From Fulvimarina sp039652615 (GTDB lineage: Bacteria > Pseudomonadota > Alphaproteobacteria > Rhizobiales > Rhizobiaceae): 64,000 nt of DNA. Made by a program: the position numbers and the translations under genes. The stretch spans positions 268,259 to 332,258 of the forward strand of contig NZ_JBDJAC010000004.1 in assembly GCF_039652615.1 (NCBI RefSeq), in the 5' to 3' direction. Each line of letters starts with the position of its first letter. Within the stretch, counting starts at the first letter, position 1. Of the stretch, positions 54,231-63,700 are shown one piece after another. Below the pieces are notes generated by a model. The model was not told the origin of the DNA and searched no databases. It worked only from the letters and a program-made list of their open reading frames with translations.

Positions 54231-55025
54231 GGGTCCGTCTCCTTTTCATGGGGGCCCGGCAACGGGACCTCGTGACCGGACGCGGGTTCGCGTTCCCGCG
54301 CTCGTTGGAGCCGGGGTATGCGGTTCGTTGTTAAAAGACACTGCCACGATGGGCGGCAGCGGAGCGCCGGAGGCAAACCCTCCGAGTATGCAATTCTATC
54401 CGGTTCGCCTCCGGCGCACCGCACGGGGTTTATCGTGCACCGCTTCACCAAATTTCCTGCCGTACCCGCTCCGCCGGTCCCACCGTCCGCGCCTGTCTCC
54501 CGAGTGATCGGGCCTTGGCACGCGCAGGTATCGACGGCTCAGGGCGTAGCCCGAACCTTTGATGGCTGCCGGCGCTTCACGCTGGCCTTGTCGGCCAAAC
54601 GTTCAAGCGGGCCAATCCGCACCCGTGCCGTAGTACACGAGGGGCCGGCGGAGCCGCGGGACGTCCGGAGCGTGAGGGCCTCCGGAAAAAGCCCCCGCAC
54701 TGCAGACACCGCCCGCACCCCCGAACGATCCCGGCGATCGTCCTTGCCATTCGGTGGCGCGGTGAGGGGATGATAGGAGAGGGTCCTTGGGACGGGGATA
54801 AATTTGGCAGGTTAGCGCCCCTAGCGGTCGTTCACATGATCATCTTCTTAACCTGAAAGCGGACATTTAGTTTGAACAGCTGATCTCTGCGACATCGATA
54901 GTTGTGCAATCATTTAGTCAATGCTGCGGGGATAGAACACTGCCTGTCGTAACGGTTTGTAACCGAAGCACATTTATCTTCGCCAACCGTCTCAGAAGGT
55001 TCTCAGTGATGGACGGCAAATCTTC
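54231..55025. other. 795-bp stretch without a convincing gene; GC-rich hairpin inside
   Basis: The stretch has no credible protein and is not recognisably RNase P, tmRNA or 6S RNA. It holds a perfect 11-bp inverted repeat (GCGCCGGAGGC at 54364-54374 with its complement at 54407-54417), several CCGGAG/CTCCGG blocks up to 54700, and an AT-richer 3' part, 54850-55025, that is probably the promoter of the MHYT gene. A structured non-coding RNA is possible. Confidence 0.35.
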
Positions 55026-57422
55026 ATGGAAACAATCGTCACCTGCCTCACGGTAGGCCATGACCGAACGCTGTTATGGGCGGCAGCCGGTATTTGCCTG
55101 ATCGGTGTTTACGCATCTTTCTCCATCGCTACACACGCTGCGCGGGCGGAAGGTCAGGCGAAACGCAACTGGGCACTTTTGAGTATCATTTCGGCCGGAT
55201 GCACCGCATGGGCAACGCACATGGTGGCGCTCCTTGCCTATCGACCGGGTATGCCGTCCGCCTTCGAGCCAGTCTTAATGTCCATCTCGCTTCTCGTCGG
55301 AATTGCTGGCATCGGCCTAAGCATGCGTCTCGCTCTCGGCAGTCGCGACCGCATGATGAGAGTCTGCTCTGGCGCGTTCCTCGGGCTCAGCATCACCGCC
55401 CTTCATTACTTGGGACAAGCATCCTACTTCGTCACAGGCCATGTCGGATGGAATTCCATTTTCGTAATCGCTTCGATTGGCTTTAGCATACCGATCTTTG
55501 TCGCGGCGATCGTCTTTGCGGGCGAGCGTAACAGGAAGCTCCGTGGGTTGGCTCCGGTACTCCTTCTCATTGCGATCGCCGTTTTGCACGTCACCGGTAT
55601 GGCGGCCGTTGAGCTCGTATACGATCCCCGGCTTTCTCTTCCGGCTCTCGCTTTGGACCCTGCGGTCGTGGCCCCGATCGTGGCCGCCATCTGCATGGGC
55701 CTCATCGTTCTCGCGGTTATGGGGCTCCGGTTTTCGCTCGCAGCACATGCGCGGACGCGTCGCGACCAAAAACGCCTGAGTGAACTCGCAAATTTGGCCG
55801 TGGAAGGTTTGGCCATCTGCGATAATGGCATCATTACAAGCGCGAATGAGAGCCTGCAGCGCCTCACGGGATGGAACCGAGAGCAACTGCGCTCGCGGCA
55901 AATCACATCGCTCCTGCCGACGCTGGAACTTCCGTCGATGACCGATCAGCAGGAATACGATGCAGATTTGCTTTGTCAAAATGCCGTTGCCATTCCGGTT
56001 CGCGTGCTTTGCCGCGACGTCAAGGTCGGTTCGAAGAACCAGACGGTTGTCGCTATTCGCGACCAGAGCGAACGCCTGAAGAGTGAGGCGACGATCCGGC
56101 GTCTCGCCTACACTGACGCTTTGACTGGGCTGACGAACCGAGCGCGTTTCAATGATCTTTTATCGCGCCGGATGACCCCCAAGCTCATAGCGGACAAGCC
56201 ATTCGCGCTTCTCGCTCTTGATCTCGACCGGTTCAAATGGGTCAACGACACCATGGGTCATGGCATCGGGGATCAGCTGTTGTGCCAGATCGCCAACCGA
56301 CTTCGTAAGTGCATCCAAGCCGATGATGCAGTGGCAAGGCTAGGCGGTGATGAGTTTATGGTTCTGGTCGATGGCAACGCAGAGATTGCGAAGAAACATG
56401 CCGCGGCAATACTTGAAAGCCTGACCCATCCATACACGATCAAGGGTCAGGTCATTGAGATTGGATCGAGCATTGGCATTGCGCTGTCCGGTAATGATGG
56501 CGAGGGGCCTGAGGAGCTCTGCCGCAGCGCCGATCTGGCCCTCTATCGAGCAAAGAACGACGGCGGTGGCCAATTCTGTTGCTTCGAGCCGATCATGCAT
56601 CTTGAGGCTGTTGGCCGTCGTCAGCTTGAAATGGACCTTCGGCGCGCACTTCATAACGACGAATTCGAGGTGCACTACCAACCGCAGACGAATGCGGCCT
56701 CAGGCGCTTTCGAGGGCGCTGAAGCACTCGTGCGATGGCGCCACCCTGAACGCGGACTAGTCTCGCCCGCAACCTTCATTCCCATGGCTGAGGACGTTGG
56801 TCTAATAGGCGTGATCGGCGAACGCGTGCTTCAGCTCGCTTGTCGTGAGGCCGCGACCTGGAGCGGCGATCTGTCAATCGCCGTCAATCTGTCCGCGGTG
56901 CAGCTTGCCGACCCTAAGCTCGTCGTCCTAGTCGAGCGTGTTCTCAGCGAGACCAAGCTTTCGGCGCATCGTCTTGAACTCGAAGTCACTGAAACGGCCC
57001 TACTTCGCGACAATGCGCGGACATATGACAACCTGCGTGGACTCAAGGCCTTGGGCGTTCGGATTTCGCTCGACGACTTCGGGACTGGCTACTCCTCGCT
57101 CAGCCATTTGCGTCGGTTCGCTTTCGATAAGATCAAGATCGATCAGTCCTTCGTGCGTTCCATTCCGAGTGATCAAGACAGCGTCGCCATCGTCCAGGCA
57201 ATTGTCATGCTGGCTGGCAAGCTAAAGATGTCAGTCACGATCGAAGGTGTCGAGGATGCCATCCAGCATCAATTCGCCATCACGGAGGGGTGCAACCAGA
57301 TCCAGGGCTACTTCATCAGCCGCCCGGTTCCGGAGTTGGAGATCCGGTCCCTGCTTGCCAGCAAAGGTGTCCAGGACCGGCAGAACGCAGACGAGCGCGT
57401 TCTCATTGCAGCAAAAGCGTAA
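55026..57422 (+). CDS. MHYT-PAS-GGDEF-EAL c-di-GMP protein
   Basis: The 798-residue membrane protein has seven membrane segments forming an MHYT sensor (about 1-245) with the repeat motifs THMVAL, LHYLGQ and HVTGMAA; MHYT domains are thought to bind a metal and sense diatomic gases. A short PAS (about 255-370) follows, then a GGDEF with RLGGDEFMVLVDG and an EAL with GAEALVRWRHPERG, DDFGTGYSSLSHL and KIDQSF. Both catalytic sites look intact. It is a third c-di-GMP gene in the window. Confidence 0.93.
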   Translation: METIVTCLTVGHDRTLLWAAAGICLIGVYASFSIATHAARAEGQAKRNWALLSIISAGCTAWATHMVALLAYRPGMPSAFEPVLMSISLLVGIAGIGLSMRLALGSRDRMMRVCSGAFLGLSITALHYLGQASYFVTGHVGWNSIFVIASIGFSIPIFVAAIVFAGERNRKLRGLAPVLLLIAIAVLHVTGMAAVELVYDPRLSLPALALDPAVVAPIVAAICMGLIVLAVMGLRFSLAAHARTRRDQKRLSELANLAVEGLAICDNGIITSANESLQRLTGWNREQLRSRQITSLLPTLELPSMTDQQEYDADLLCQNAVAIPVRVLCRDVKVGSKNQTVVAIRDQSERLKSEATIRRLAYTDALTGLTNRARFNDLLSRRMTPKLIADKPFALLALDLDRFKWVNDTMGHGIGDQLLCQIANRLRKCIQADDAVARLGGDEFMVLVDGNAEIAKKHAAAILESLTHPYTIKGQVIEIGSSIGIALSGNDGEGPEELCRSADLALYRAKNDGGGQFCCFEPIMHLEAVGRRQLEMDLRRALHNDEFEVHYQPQTNAASGAFEGAEALVRWRHPERGLVSPATFIPMAEDVGLIGVIGERVLQLACREAATWSGDLSIAVNLSAVQLADPKLVVLVERVLSETKLSAHRLELEVTETALLRDNARTYDNLRGLKALGVRISLDDFGTGYSSLSHLRRFAFDKIKIDQSFVRSIPSDQDSVAIVQAIVMLAGKLKMSVTIEGVEDAIQHQFAITEGCNQIQGYFISRPVPELEIRSLLASKGVQDRQNADERVLIAAKA

Positions 57423-57833
57423 GCTCCCAGACCAAGGCGAAGACACTGATGACGTGAACGGGCGATCCCCAACTCGTCACGGAGAACGGGAAAGGCAGCT
57501 AGAAGACGAGACAACGCTTGTTCCTGAACAAGAAGCTGCGTTGCCAACCAGAACTCGTCGCGATCCGGCCCATAATAGCCGTGAGATCGTCCCCCTATCA
57601 TTCCCGCCGCAATTCGCTTATATGCCGCCGCGTGCGGGTTCGGCGCTGCCGTGGCTCGCAACACTCAAGGCCGTCGCTGGACGACATCCCGGCGACCGGC
57701 GTCCCGAGCTCAAGATCCTCATCATGAACGATCGTTGAGACCCCATCATTTCCGGGCCCATTCGGCTTGGCGTTTCGCTTTAAGATGCGGACGCGGGCAG
57801 GGCTTCGGATGCACAAACAGAAAGGCATAACCG
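57423..57833. other. Upstream region of rpsO
   Basis: This 411-bp region holds no gene that I trust. It includes the rpsO promoter and leader; TTGGCG near 57769 followed by TTTAAG may be part of a promoter, but spacing is not clear. Confidence 0.35.
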
Positions 57834-58103
57834 ATGTCGATCACCGCCGAACGCAAGGCAGAGCTCCTGAAGGAATTCGCGACCAAAGAGAACGACACCG
57901 GCTCGCCGGAAGTTCAGGTTGCGCTTCTCACCGAGCGGATCACCAATCTGACCGAGCATTTCAAGGGCCATCACAAGGACAACCACTCCCGTCGTGGTCT
58001 CCTGAAGATGGTGTCCCAGCGCCGCCGCCTTCTCGACTATGTGAAGGGCAAGGATCAGCAGCGCTACCAGACGCTGATCGAGCGCCTCGGCATCCGCCGC
58101 TAA
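57834..58103 (+). CDS. rpsO: 30S ribosomal protein S15
   Basis: S15 binds the central domain of 16S rRNA early in small-subunit assembly. The 89-residue sequence is full length and typical: FATKENDTGSPEVQVALLTERI, LTEHFKGHHKDNHSRRGLL and VSQRRRLLDYVKGKD. It lies upstream of pnp, the usual arrangement. Confidence 0.98.
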   Translation: MSITAERKAELLKEFATKENDTGSPEVQVALLTERITNLTEHFKGHHKDNHSRRGLLKMVSQRRRLLDYVKGKDQQRYQTLIERLGIRR

Positions 58104-58192
58104 GATCTGACGCTTTTGGTGCTCGCGGGATGCGGACGGGAAACCGCTTTGCGCTTTTCCTTCAATCCTGCGAGGGCCATACGACAGTTCCG

Positions 58193-58222
58193 GCGGGCCG
58201 ACCTTCTAAGTTGCGCCCGCCG
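58193..58222 (+). terminator. Hairpin between rpsO and pnp
   Basis: GGCGGGC and GCCCGCC form a perfect 7-bp stem, followed by GGTTTCACATT. It could attenuate transcription between rpsO and pnp. Confidence 0.5.
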
Positions 58223-58305
58223 GTTTCACATTCGCCGGATGATCGGTTATAAGGTCTCCCGGCGGGTCAAACCGCTGAATTTTGATGTCATGGGGCAGGA
58301 TCATA

Positions 58306-58461
58306 AAAGGCTTGGGGAACAAGCCTTTCATCGTCTTGCCCGTGGATCAAGGTTCGCACCCGATGTGCGATCCGTTCCGATCAACGCGCCGAGCGACGGC
58401 CTGCTGACGTTATGCAGGCCGCGGCGCTGAAAAGGTGAAGGGGAGGTCAAACTCCCCCGGA
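58306..58461 (+). promoter_or_regulatory. Structured leader of pnp
   Basis: Three short hairpins lie in the last 180 bases before pnp: AAAGGCTTG with CAAGCCTTT (58306-58328), CGGCCTGC with GCAGGCCG (near 58398-58421) and GGGGAG with CTCCCC (near 58440-58456). In enteric bacteria the pnp leader is cut by RNase III and controls the gene; a similar role is plausible here. Confidence 0.45.
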
Positions 58462-58486
58462 TCGCCTGATGATAAAAGGCAAAGAC

Positions 58487-60622
58487 ATGTTCAATTCCCA
58501 CAAGGTGGAAATCGACTGGGCCGGCCGCAGGCTGACCCTCGAAACCGGCAAGATCGCCCGGCAGGCCGATGGCGCGGTTCTCGCGACCTACGGCGAAACG
58601 GTCGTGATGGCGACGGTCGTCTCGGAAAAGCAGCCCAAGGCCGGCTTCGACTTCTTCCCGCTGACCGTGAACTACCAGGAAAAGACCTTCGCGGCGGGCA
58701 AGATCCCCGGTGGCTTCTTCAAGCGCGAGGGACGCCCGAGCGAAAAGGAGACGCTGACCTCGCGTCTCATCGACCGGCCGATCCGTCCGCTGTTCGCCGA
58801 AGGCTACAAGAACGACACGCAGGTGGTGCTCACGGTTCTGCAGCATGACCTGGAAAACGATCCGGACGTCGTCGCGATGGTTGCGGCCTCGGCCGCGCTG
58901 ACGCTTTCGGGCGTTCCCTTCATGGGCCCGATCGGCGGCGCGCGCGTCGGCTATATCAACGGCGAGTACAAGGTGAACCCGAATGTGGACGAGATGCCGG
59001 AATCGGCGCTCGACCTCGTCGTCGCGGGCACCAAGGACGCCGTGCTCATGGTTGAATCGGAAGCGCACGAGCTTTCGGAAGACGTGATGCTGGGCGCCGT
59101 GATGGAAGGCCATCGCTCGTTCCAGCCGGTGATCGACGCGATCATCAAGCTTGCCGAAGTTGCCGCCAAGGAGCCGCGCGAGCACAACGCGCCGGATCAC
59201 TCGGAACTCGAAGGCGAGATGCTGAAGCTCGCCGAGGACGATCTCAGGGCCGCCTACAAGATCACCGACAAGCAGGAGCGCACCAACGCCGTTTCCGCCG
59301 CCAAGGAAAAGGTGGTCGCCCACTTCCTGCCGGAAGGCGAGGAAGAGCCGAAGTTCACCAAGGAAGAGGTGAACGCGGTCTTCAAGAGCCTGCAGGCCAA
59401 GATCGTTCGCTGGAACATCCTCGACACGCAGTCGCGCATCGACGGGCGTTCGCTGGATACGGTCCGCAAGATCGTCTCGGAAGTCGGCATCCTGCCGCGC
59501 ACCCACGGCTCGGCGCTATTCACGCGCGGCGAGACCCAGGCGCTGGTGGTCGCGACCCTCGGCACGGGCGAAGACGAGCAGTTCGTCGACGCGCTGACGG
59601 GCACCTACAAGGAGCGCTTCCTGCTCCATTACAACTTCCCGCCCTATTCGGTGGGTGAGACGGGCCGCATGGGTTCGCCCGGACGCCGCGAAATCGGCCA
59701 CGGCAAGCTCGCATGGCGCGCGATCCGTCCGGTTCTGCCGGCACCGGAGCAGTTCCCCTACACGCTGCGCGCGGTCTCCGAGATCACCGAGTCGAACGGT
59801 TCGTCGTCGATGGCGACGGTCTGCGGCACCTCGCTGGCCTTCATGGATGCCGGCGTGCCGCTGAAGCGTCCGGTGGCGGGTATCGCCATGGGCCTTATCA
59901 AGGAAGGCGATCGCTACGCCGTGTTGTCGGACATTCTCGGTGACGAGGATCATCTCGGCGACATGGACTTCAAGGTGGCCGGCACGGAAGAGGGTATCAC
60001 CTCGCTCCAGATGGACATCAAGATCCAGGGCATCACCGAAGAGATCATGAAGGTGGCGCTCGATCAGGCGAAGGGCGGCCGCGTTCATATCCTCGGCGAG
60101 ATGAACTCGGCGCTCGGCGAGGCACGCTCCGAGCTCGGCGAGTTCGCGCCGCGCATCGAGGTCATGCAGATCCCGACCGACAAGATCCGCGACGTGATCG
60201 GCTCCGGCGGCAAGGTCATCCGTGAGATCGTGGAAAAGACCGGCGCGAAGATCAACATCGACGACGAGGGCACGATCAAGATCGCGTCGTCCTCCGGCAA
60301 GGAGATCGAGGCGGCCCGCAAGTGGATCCACTCGATCGTCGCCGAGCCGGAAGTCGGCGAGGTCTACGAGGGCACGGTCGTGAAGACGGTGGAGTTCGGC
60401 GCATTCGTCAACTTCTTCGGCTCGCGCGATGGTCTCGTGCATATCTCGCAGCTCGGCGAGGGCCGCGTCGCGAAGACGACGGACGTCGTCAAGGAAGGCG
60501 ACAAGGTCTGGGTCAAGCTCATGGGCTTCGACGAGCGTGGCAAGGTTCGCCTGTCCATGAAGGTCGTCGACCAAGAGTCGGGCGAAGAGATCAAGAAGAG
60601 CAAGGACGAAGACGCGGCTTAA
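58487..60622 (+). CDS. pnp: Polynucleotide phosphorylase
   Basis: PNPase degrades RNA from the 3' end with phosphate and is part of the degradosome. The 711-residue protein is full length: two RNase PH domains (LTLETGKIARQADGAVLATYGET; GAKINIDDEG after the second), a KH domain (PTDKIRDVIGSGGKVIREIVEKTGA) and an S1 domain (GEVYEGTVVKTVEFGAFVNF). The ATG at 58487 matches the family start (MFNSHKVEIDW); ATG 58469 is also in frame. A strong terminator follows. Confidence 0.97.
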   Translation: MFNSHKVEIDWAGRRLTLETGKIARQADGAVLATYGETVVMATVVSEKQPKAGFDFFPLTVNYQEKTFAAGKIPGGFFKREGRPSEKETLTSRLIDRPIRPLFAEGYKNDTQVVLTVLQHDLENDPDVVAMVAASAALTLSGVPFMGPIGGARVGYINGEYKVNPNVDEMPESALDLVVAGTKDAVLMVESEAHELSEDVMLGAVMEGHRSFQPVIDAIIKLAEVAAKEPREHNAPDHSELEGEMLKLAEDDLRAAYKITDKQERTNAVSAAKEKVVAHFLPEGEEEPKFTKEEVNAVFKSLQAKIVRWNILDTQSRIDGRSLDTVRKIVSEVGILPRTHGSALFTRGETQALVVATLGTGEDEQFVDALTGTYKERFLLHYNFPPYSVGETGRMGSPGRREIGHGKLAWRAIRPVLPAPEQFPYTLRAVSEITESNGSSSMATVCGTSLAFMDAGVPLKRPVAGIAMGLIKEGDRYAVLSDILGDEDHLGDMDFKVAGTEEGITSLQMDIKIQGITEEIMKVALDQAKGGRVHILGEMNSALGEARSELGEFAPRIEVMQIPTDKIRDVIGSGGKVIREIVEKTGAKINIDDEGTIKIASSSGKEIEAARKWIHSIVAEPEVGEVYEGTVVKTVEFGAFVNFFGSRDGLVHISQLGEGRVAKTTDVVKEGDKVWVKLMGFDERGKVRLSMKVVDQESGEEIKKSKDEDAA

Positions 60623-60653
60623 GCTGCGGCCTTCTTTCGCTGACATTTGAAAG

Positions 60654-60684
60654 CGCGTCGGGGGAAACCCCGGCGCGTTTTTTT
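60654..60684 (+). terminator. Strong intrinsic terminator of pnp
   Basis: CGCGTCGGGG, a GAAA tetraloop and CCCCGGCGCG (one T-G pair) are followed by seven T residues. It insulates the immune-like gene that starts 64 bases later. Confidence 0.93.
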
Positions 60685-60700
60685 GTGTCAGATATTGCGG

Positions 60701-60728
60701 TTGTGAATTTTTGTGATATTTGTGATAT
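60701..60728 (+). promoter_or_regulatory. Three phased TTGTGA repeats before the TIR-NACHT gene
   Basis: TTGTGAATTT at 60701, TTGTGATAT at 60711 and TTGTGATAT at 60720 recur with a spacing of 10 and 9 bases, about one DNA turn. They lie 21-48 bases before the ATG, in the only 64 bp that can hold the promoter. They could be an operator read on one face of the helix; no binding protein is known. Confidence 0.45.
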
Positions 60729-60748
60729 CTCAAGCGCCGGAGATCACG

Positions 60749-63700
60749 ATGTCATGGTTTGACGACTATCTGACGAAATTGGCCGACGAGCTCGGCAATG
60801 CCGGCCTTCGTCTTCTAAAGGCGATCGGAGAAGCGGGAAATGTGACGGCTCCGACTACCGGCGGCGTCAACATTTCGAAGGCTGAGCTTCTTGGGCGCCT
60901 CGAGCGAACCGAGGGAGCTCGGCCGAAGGACGCTACGCTTCGCCAGCGACTGAAGCTGATTAATGAGGCCGGCACGGCGCTCGCCAACAAGAATGGTCGC
61001 GCAGAGCGAGACCTCTCATTGCGATCGGCTGGATCGCATATCGTCATGACCTTTAGCGAAGCAGCGGTCGAAGAGGGTGGCAAGGCCGCTCAGTTAGCTG
61101 CAAGAGCGGCGTCCCAGCGCTCGACGCAAGCAGACACTGAACTTCCGTCCGATAAGCTTCAAGAACCGCGCAGCTATCCTGCGAGCGTGTCGGTCTTTCT
61201 CTCCCATGCGTGGGAAAGTGAAGACGTCGAGAGCACGGTCGATGCGTTCCGAGCAGAGTTGCAGCGTCTCCTCGACTCGCCACCGGCAAAATGGACAGAT
61301 CTTCCGCGCATCAAAATCTGGTTCGATCGCGATAAGATTCATTCCCGTTCTGAGGATTTCGACGCACAAACCGTGCCGGAAGCGGAGGCCAGCACCGCCG
61401 CGATCTTCCTGCGCAGCGACAAGTGGTATCGAAGCGCCGCATGTAAGGCTGAAGCGGATTGCTTCAGAGACGGCGCTGGCGCCATCGATTTCGCGCGGGT
61501 CGTGCAAATCCAGCTGACGGGCAAGGTCGGCGATGCGACTCGTGAATTCGTCAAAGCGCCTTGCCATCCCAAACTGAAGACGTCACACGAAAATCTTTAC
61601 GAGCTTTGGGCCCGCGGCAACGGACCAGACCGCCGCGCTTTCTGCGAGACGATCCGCGATGAGATCCTCGAGATCGTATCGAAAAATCTCAATGTGCCGC
61701 CAAATGGCGGTGGCGAGGGTCCCGCTCAGCGACCTTCCCGCAAGAACCCATTCTCCGACGTCAAGACTCGCGAGCGCGTCGCTGGCGTACACTACCATGA
61801 CGAAGCAGTCCGCTCAGGCGTCGTGGAGGAGCCATTCGCGGGCTTGCGCGAAGGCGATGGCGAGAGCGAGAAACTGCTTCCGATTCTCCTGAATTGGGCG
61901 CGAAGCGAAGATGCAGAGACACGGGTTTTCGCCCTTCTCGGATCGTTCGGGTCGGGAAAAACGACGACAAGCCAACTGTTTGCCCAACGCTTGCTATCTG
62001 AGGGCGGCGAGGCTTTCCCGGTATATCTGGATTTTCGCAGGCTTGTGGACGTCTACGCATCAGGTGGCGATCTGCCACTGACTGAGATTATTCGCCGGAG
62101 CCTGAACGAGCAGGCGGCTGGCGAAATCGACGGCAAAGAACTTCTCGCATACATCCGTCAGGAGCATTGTGTCGTTATTCTCGATGGCCTCGACGAGGTC
62201 GGGACGCGCATCGGCGTGGAGAAGGCTGCGAAACTCTACCGTCAGTTCCTTGAGATCGTGCCGCGCGAAGTCTGGAATGCGGATCGTGACCAGGATGGTC
62301 CGAATTGGGCGCGCAGCCGGACCCGGCTTATGGTCACCTGCCGGACGCATTTCTTCCGCGATCATATGGAAGAGTCATCGGCGATCAGCGGCTACGATCG
62401 CTCGGACAGCATGCCGCGCCGCGCCGGTCGCTCATTCGCGACGACACGATACATGGCGCCGTTCACCCCAGCACAGATCGAAAGCTACTTCCTCAAGACA
62501 CTCGGCGAAACGGACGGTCGTCGAGCCTATGCTTCGGTTGCACGAACTCGAGATCTGGCAGGGCTGGCGCAGAAGCCGATCATGGCGCGCTATATCGCGG
62601 AAATCGCTCCCGATCTCGAAGTAGCACAGGCGAGTGGAACGCCGATCAACGTCGCGACGGTCTATCGCACCATGTTCCGCCGGACACTGGAGCGGGACCG
62701 AGAGAAGAATCTCCTGCTCAGTGCGCGAGACAGGCAGAAGCTGCTCGTCAGCCTTGCGCTTCATCTCTGGCGCAAGCGATCGCCTTCGCTTTCGATCGAC
62801 GAACTCGAGGATTGGTTCGATCAAGAAGTCAGTTCGATCGAAGGTCTTCAGTCAATTCTCAGAGCGGGGAGCGCAGTAACCCGAAATCTTCTTCAGACGG
62901 AGCTTCGCAATGCCAGCCTTCTGGTACGAGCAGGGGAGCAGGATTTTCGTTTCGTCCACACCTCGTTCCAAGAGTTCTTTCTTGCTGAAGCGATCTGGAT
63001 CAAGCTGCGAGATGGTTCGCTTGGCGCAGAGGTAGATTTTTCAGCTCCGAGTTTGGAGACGGCAGAGTTTCTCTTCGATATCGTGGAGACCGAGGGTGAA
63101 GAACATGTGCTGAGCTCTTCGGTCGACGAAGGACTGAAATCTGATTGGTCACCGTCGATCCGCCAGTTTCTGGTCAATCTTGTCCAGCAGCTTTGGTCGC
63201 GAGACCAGCGTTATAAGTGGCCGGCGGGAGCCAATCTCTCGCATCTTGATTTTCGCAAGACACAAAGTGGGGGTGGCCCTTCTGTACTTGAGAGGGTCGA
63301 CTATTCCGGTTCGAATCTGCTCGGCGCACATGTGCGAAATGTGACGTTTAAGAAATGCGACTTCTCAAATTCCGTTCTCTCACAGATCTGCTTCGAGGAC
63401 GTGCGCTTCGTTAATTGTACAGGCAAGCCGATCGGACTGACGTCGGCACGGTTCTTCAATACGCATGCAGATGAGGCGAGCCGCGCAACCGTGTTGAAGC
63501 GAGACGGCTTACATTTCTCGATCAGCACACAAGGCAATGACCTTGGAGTTACACCGCTCAGGATCAGCCTGAGATCTTCGCCATTGTCGAGCGCCGTTTT
63601 CTCGCCTGACGGGCAGCTGATCCTCACCGGCGGCAGTGATGGAACCGCGCGCCTTTGGGATGCGGGGACGGGTTCTGAGGTGCGCCGCTTCGAGGGACAT

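Noticed and set aside
54300..54780. RNase P RNA or tmRNA
   Set aside because: The conserved cores of these RNAs are not present on either strand.
58328..60733. Long leftward frames antisense to pnp
   Set aside because: They are mirror frames of the well-conserved pnp coding sequence, with Asp/Arg/His-rich composition.
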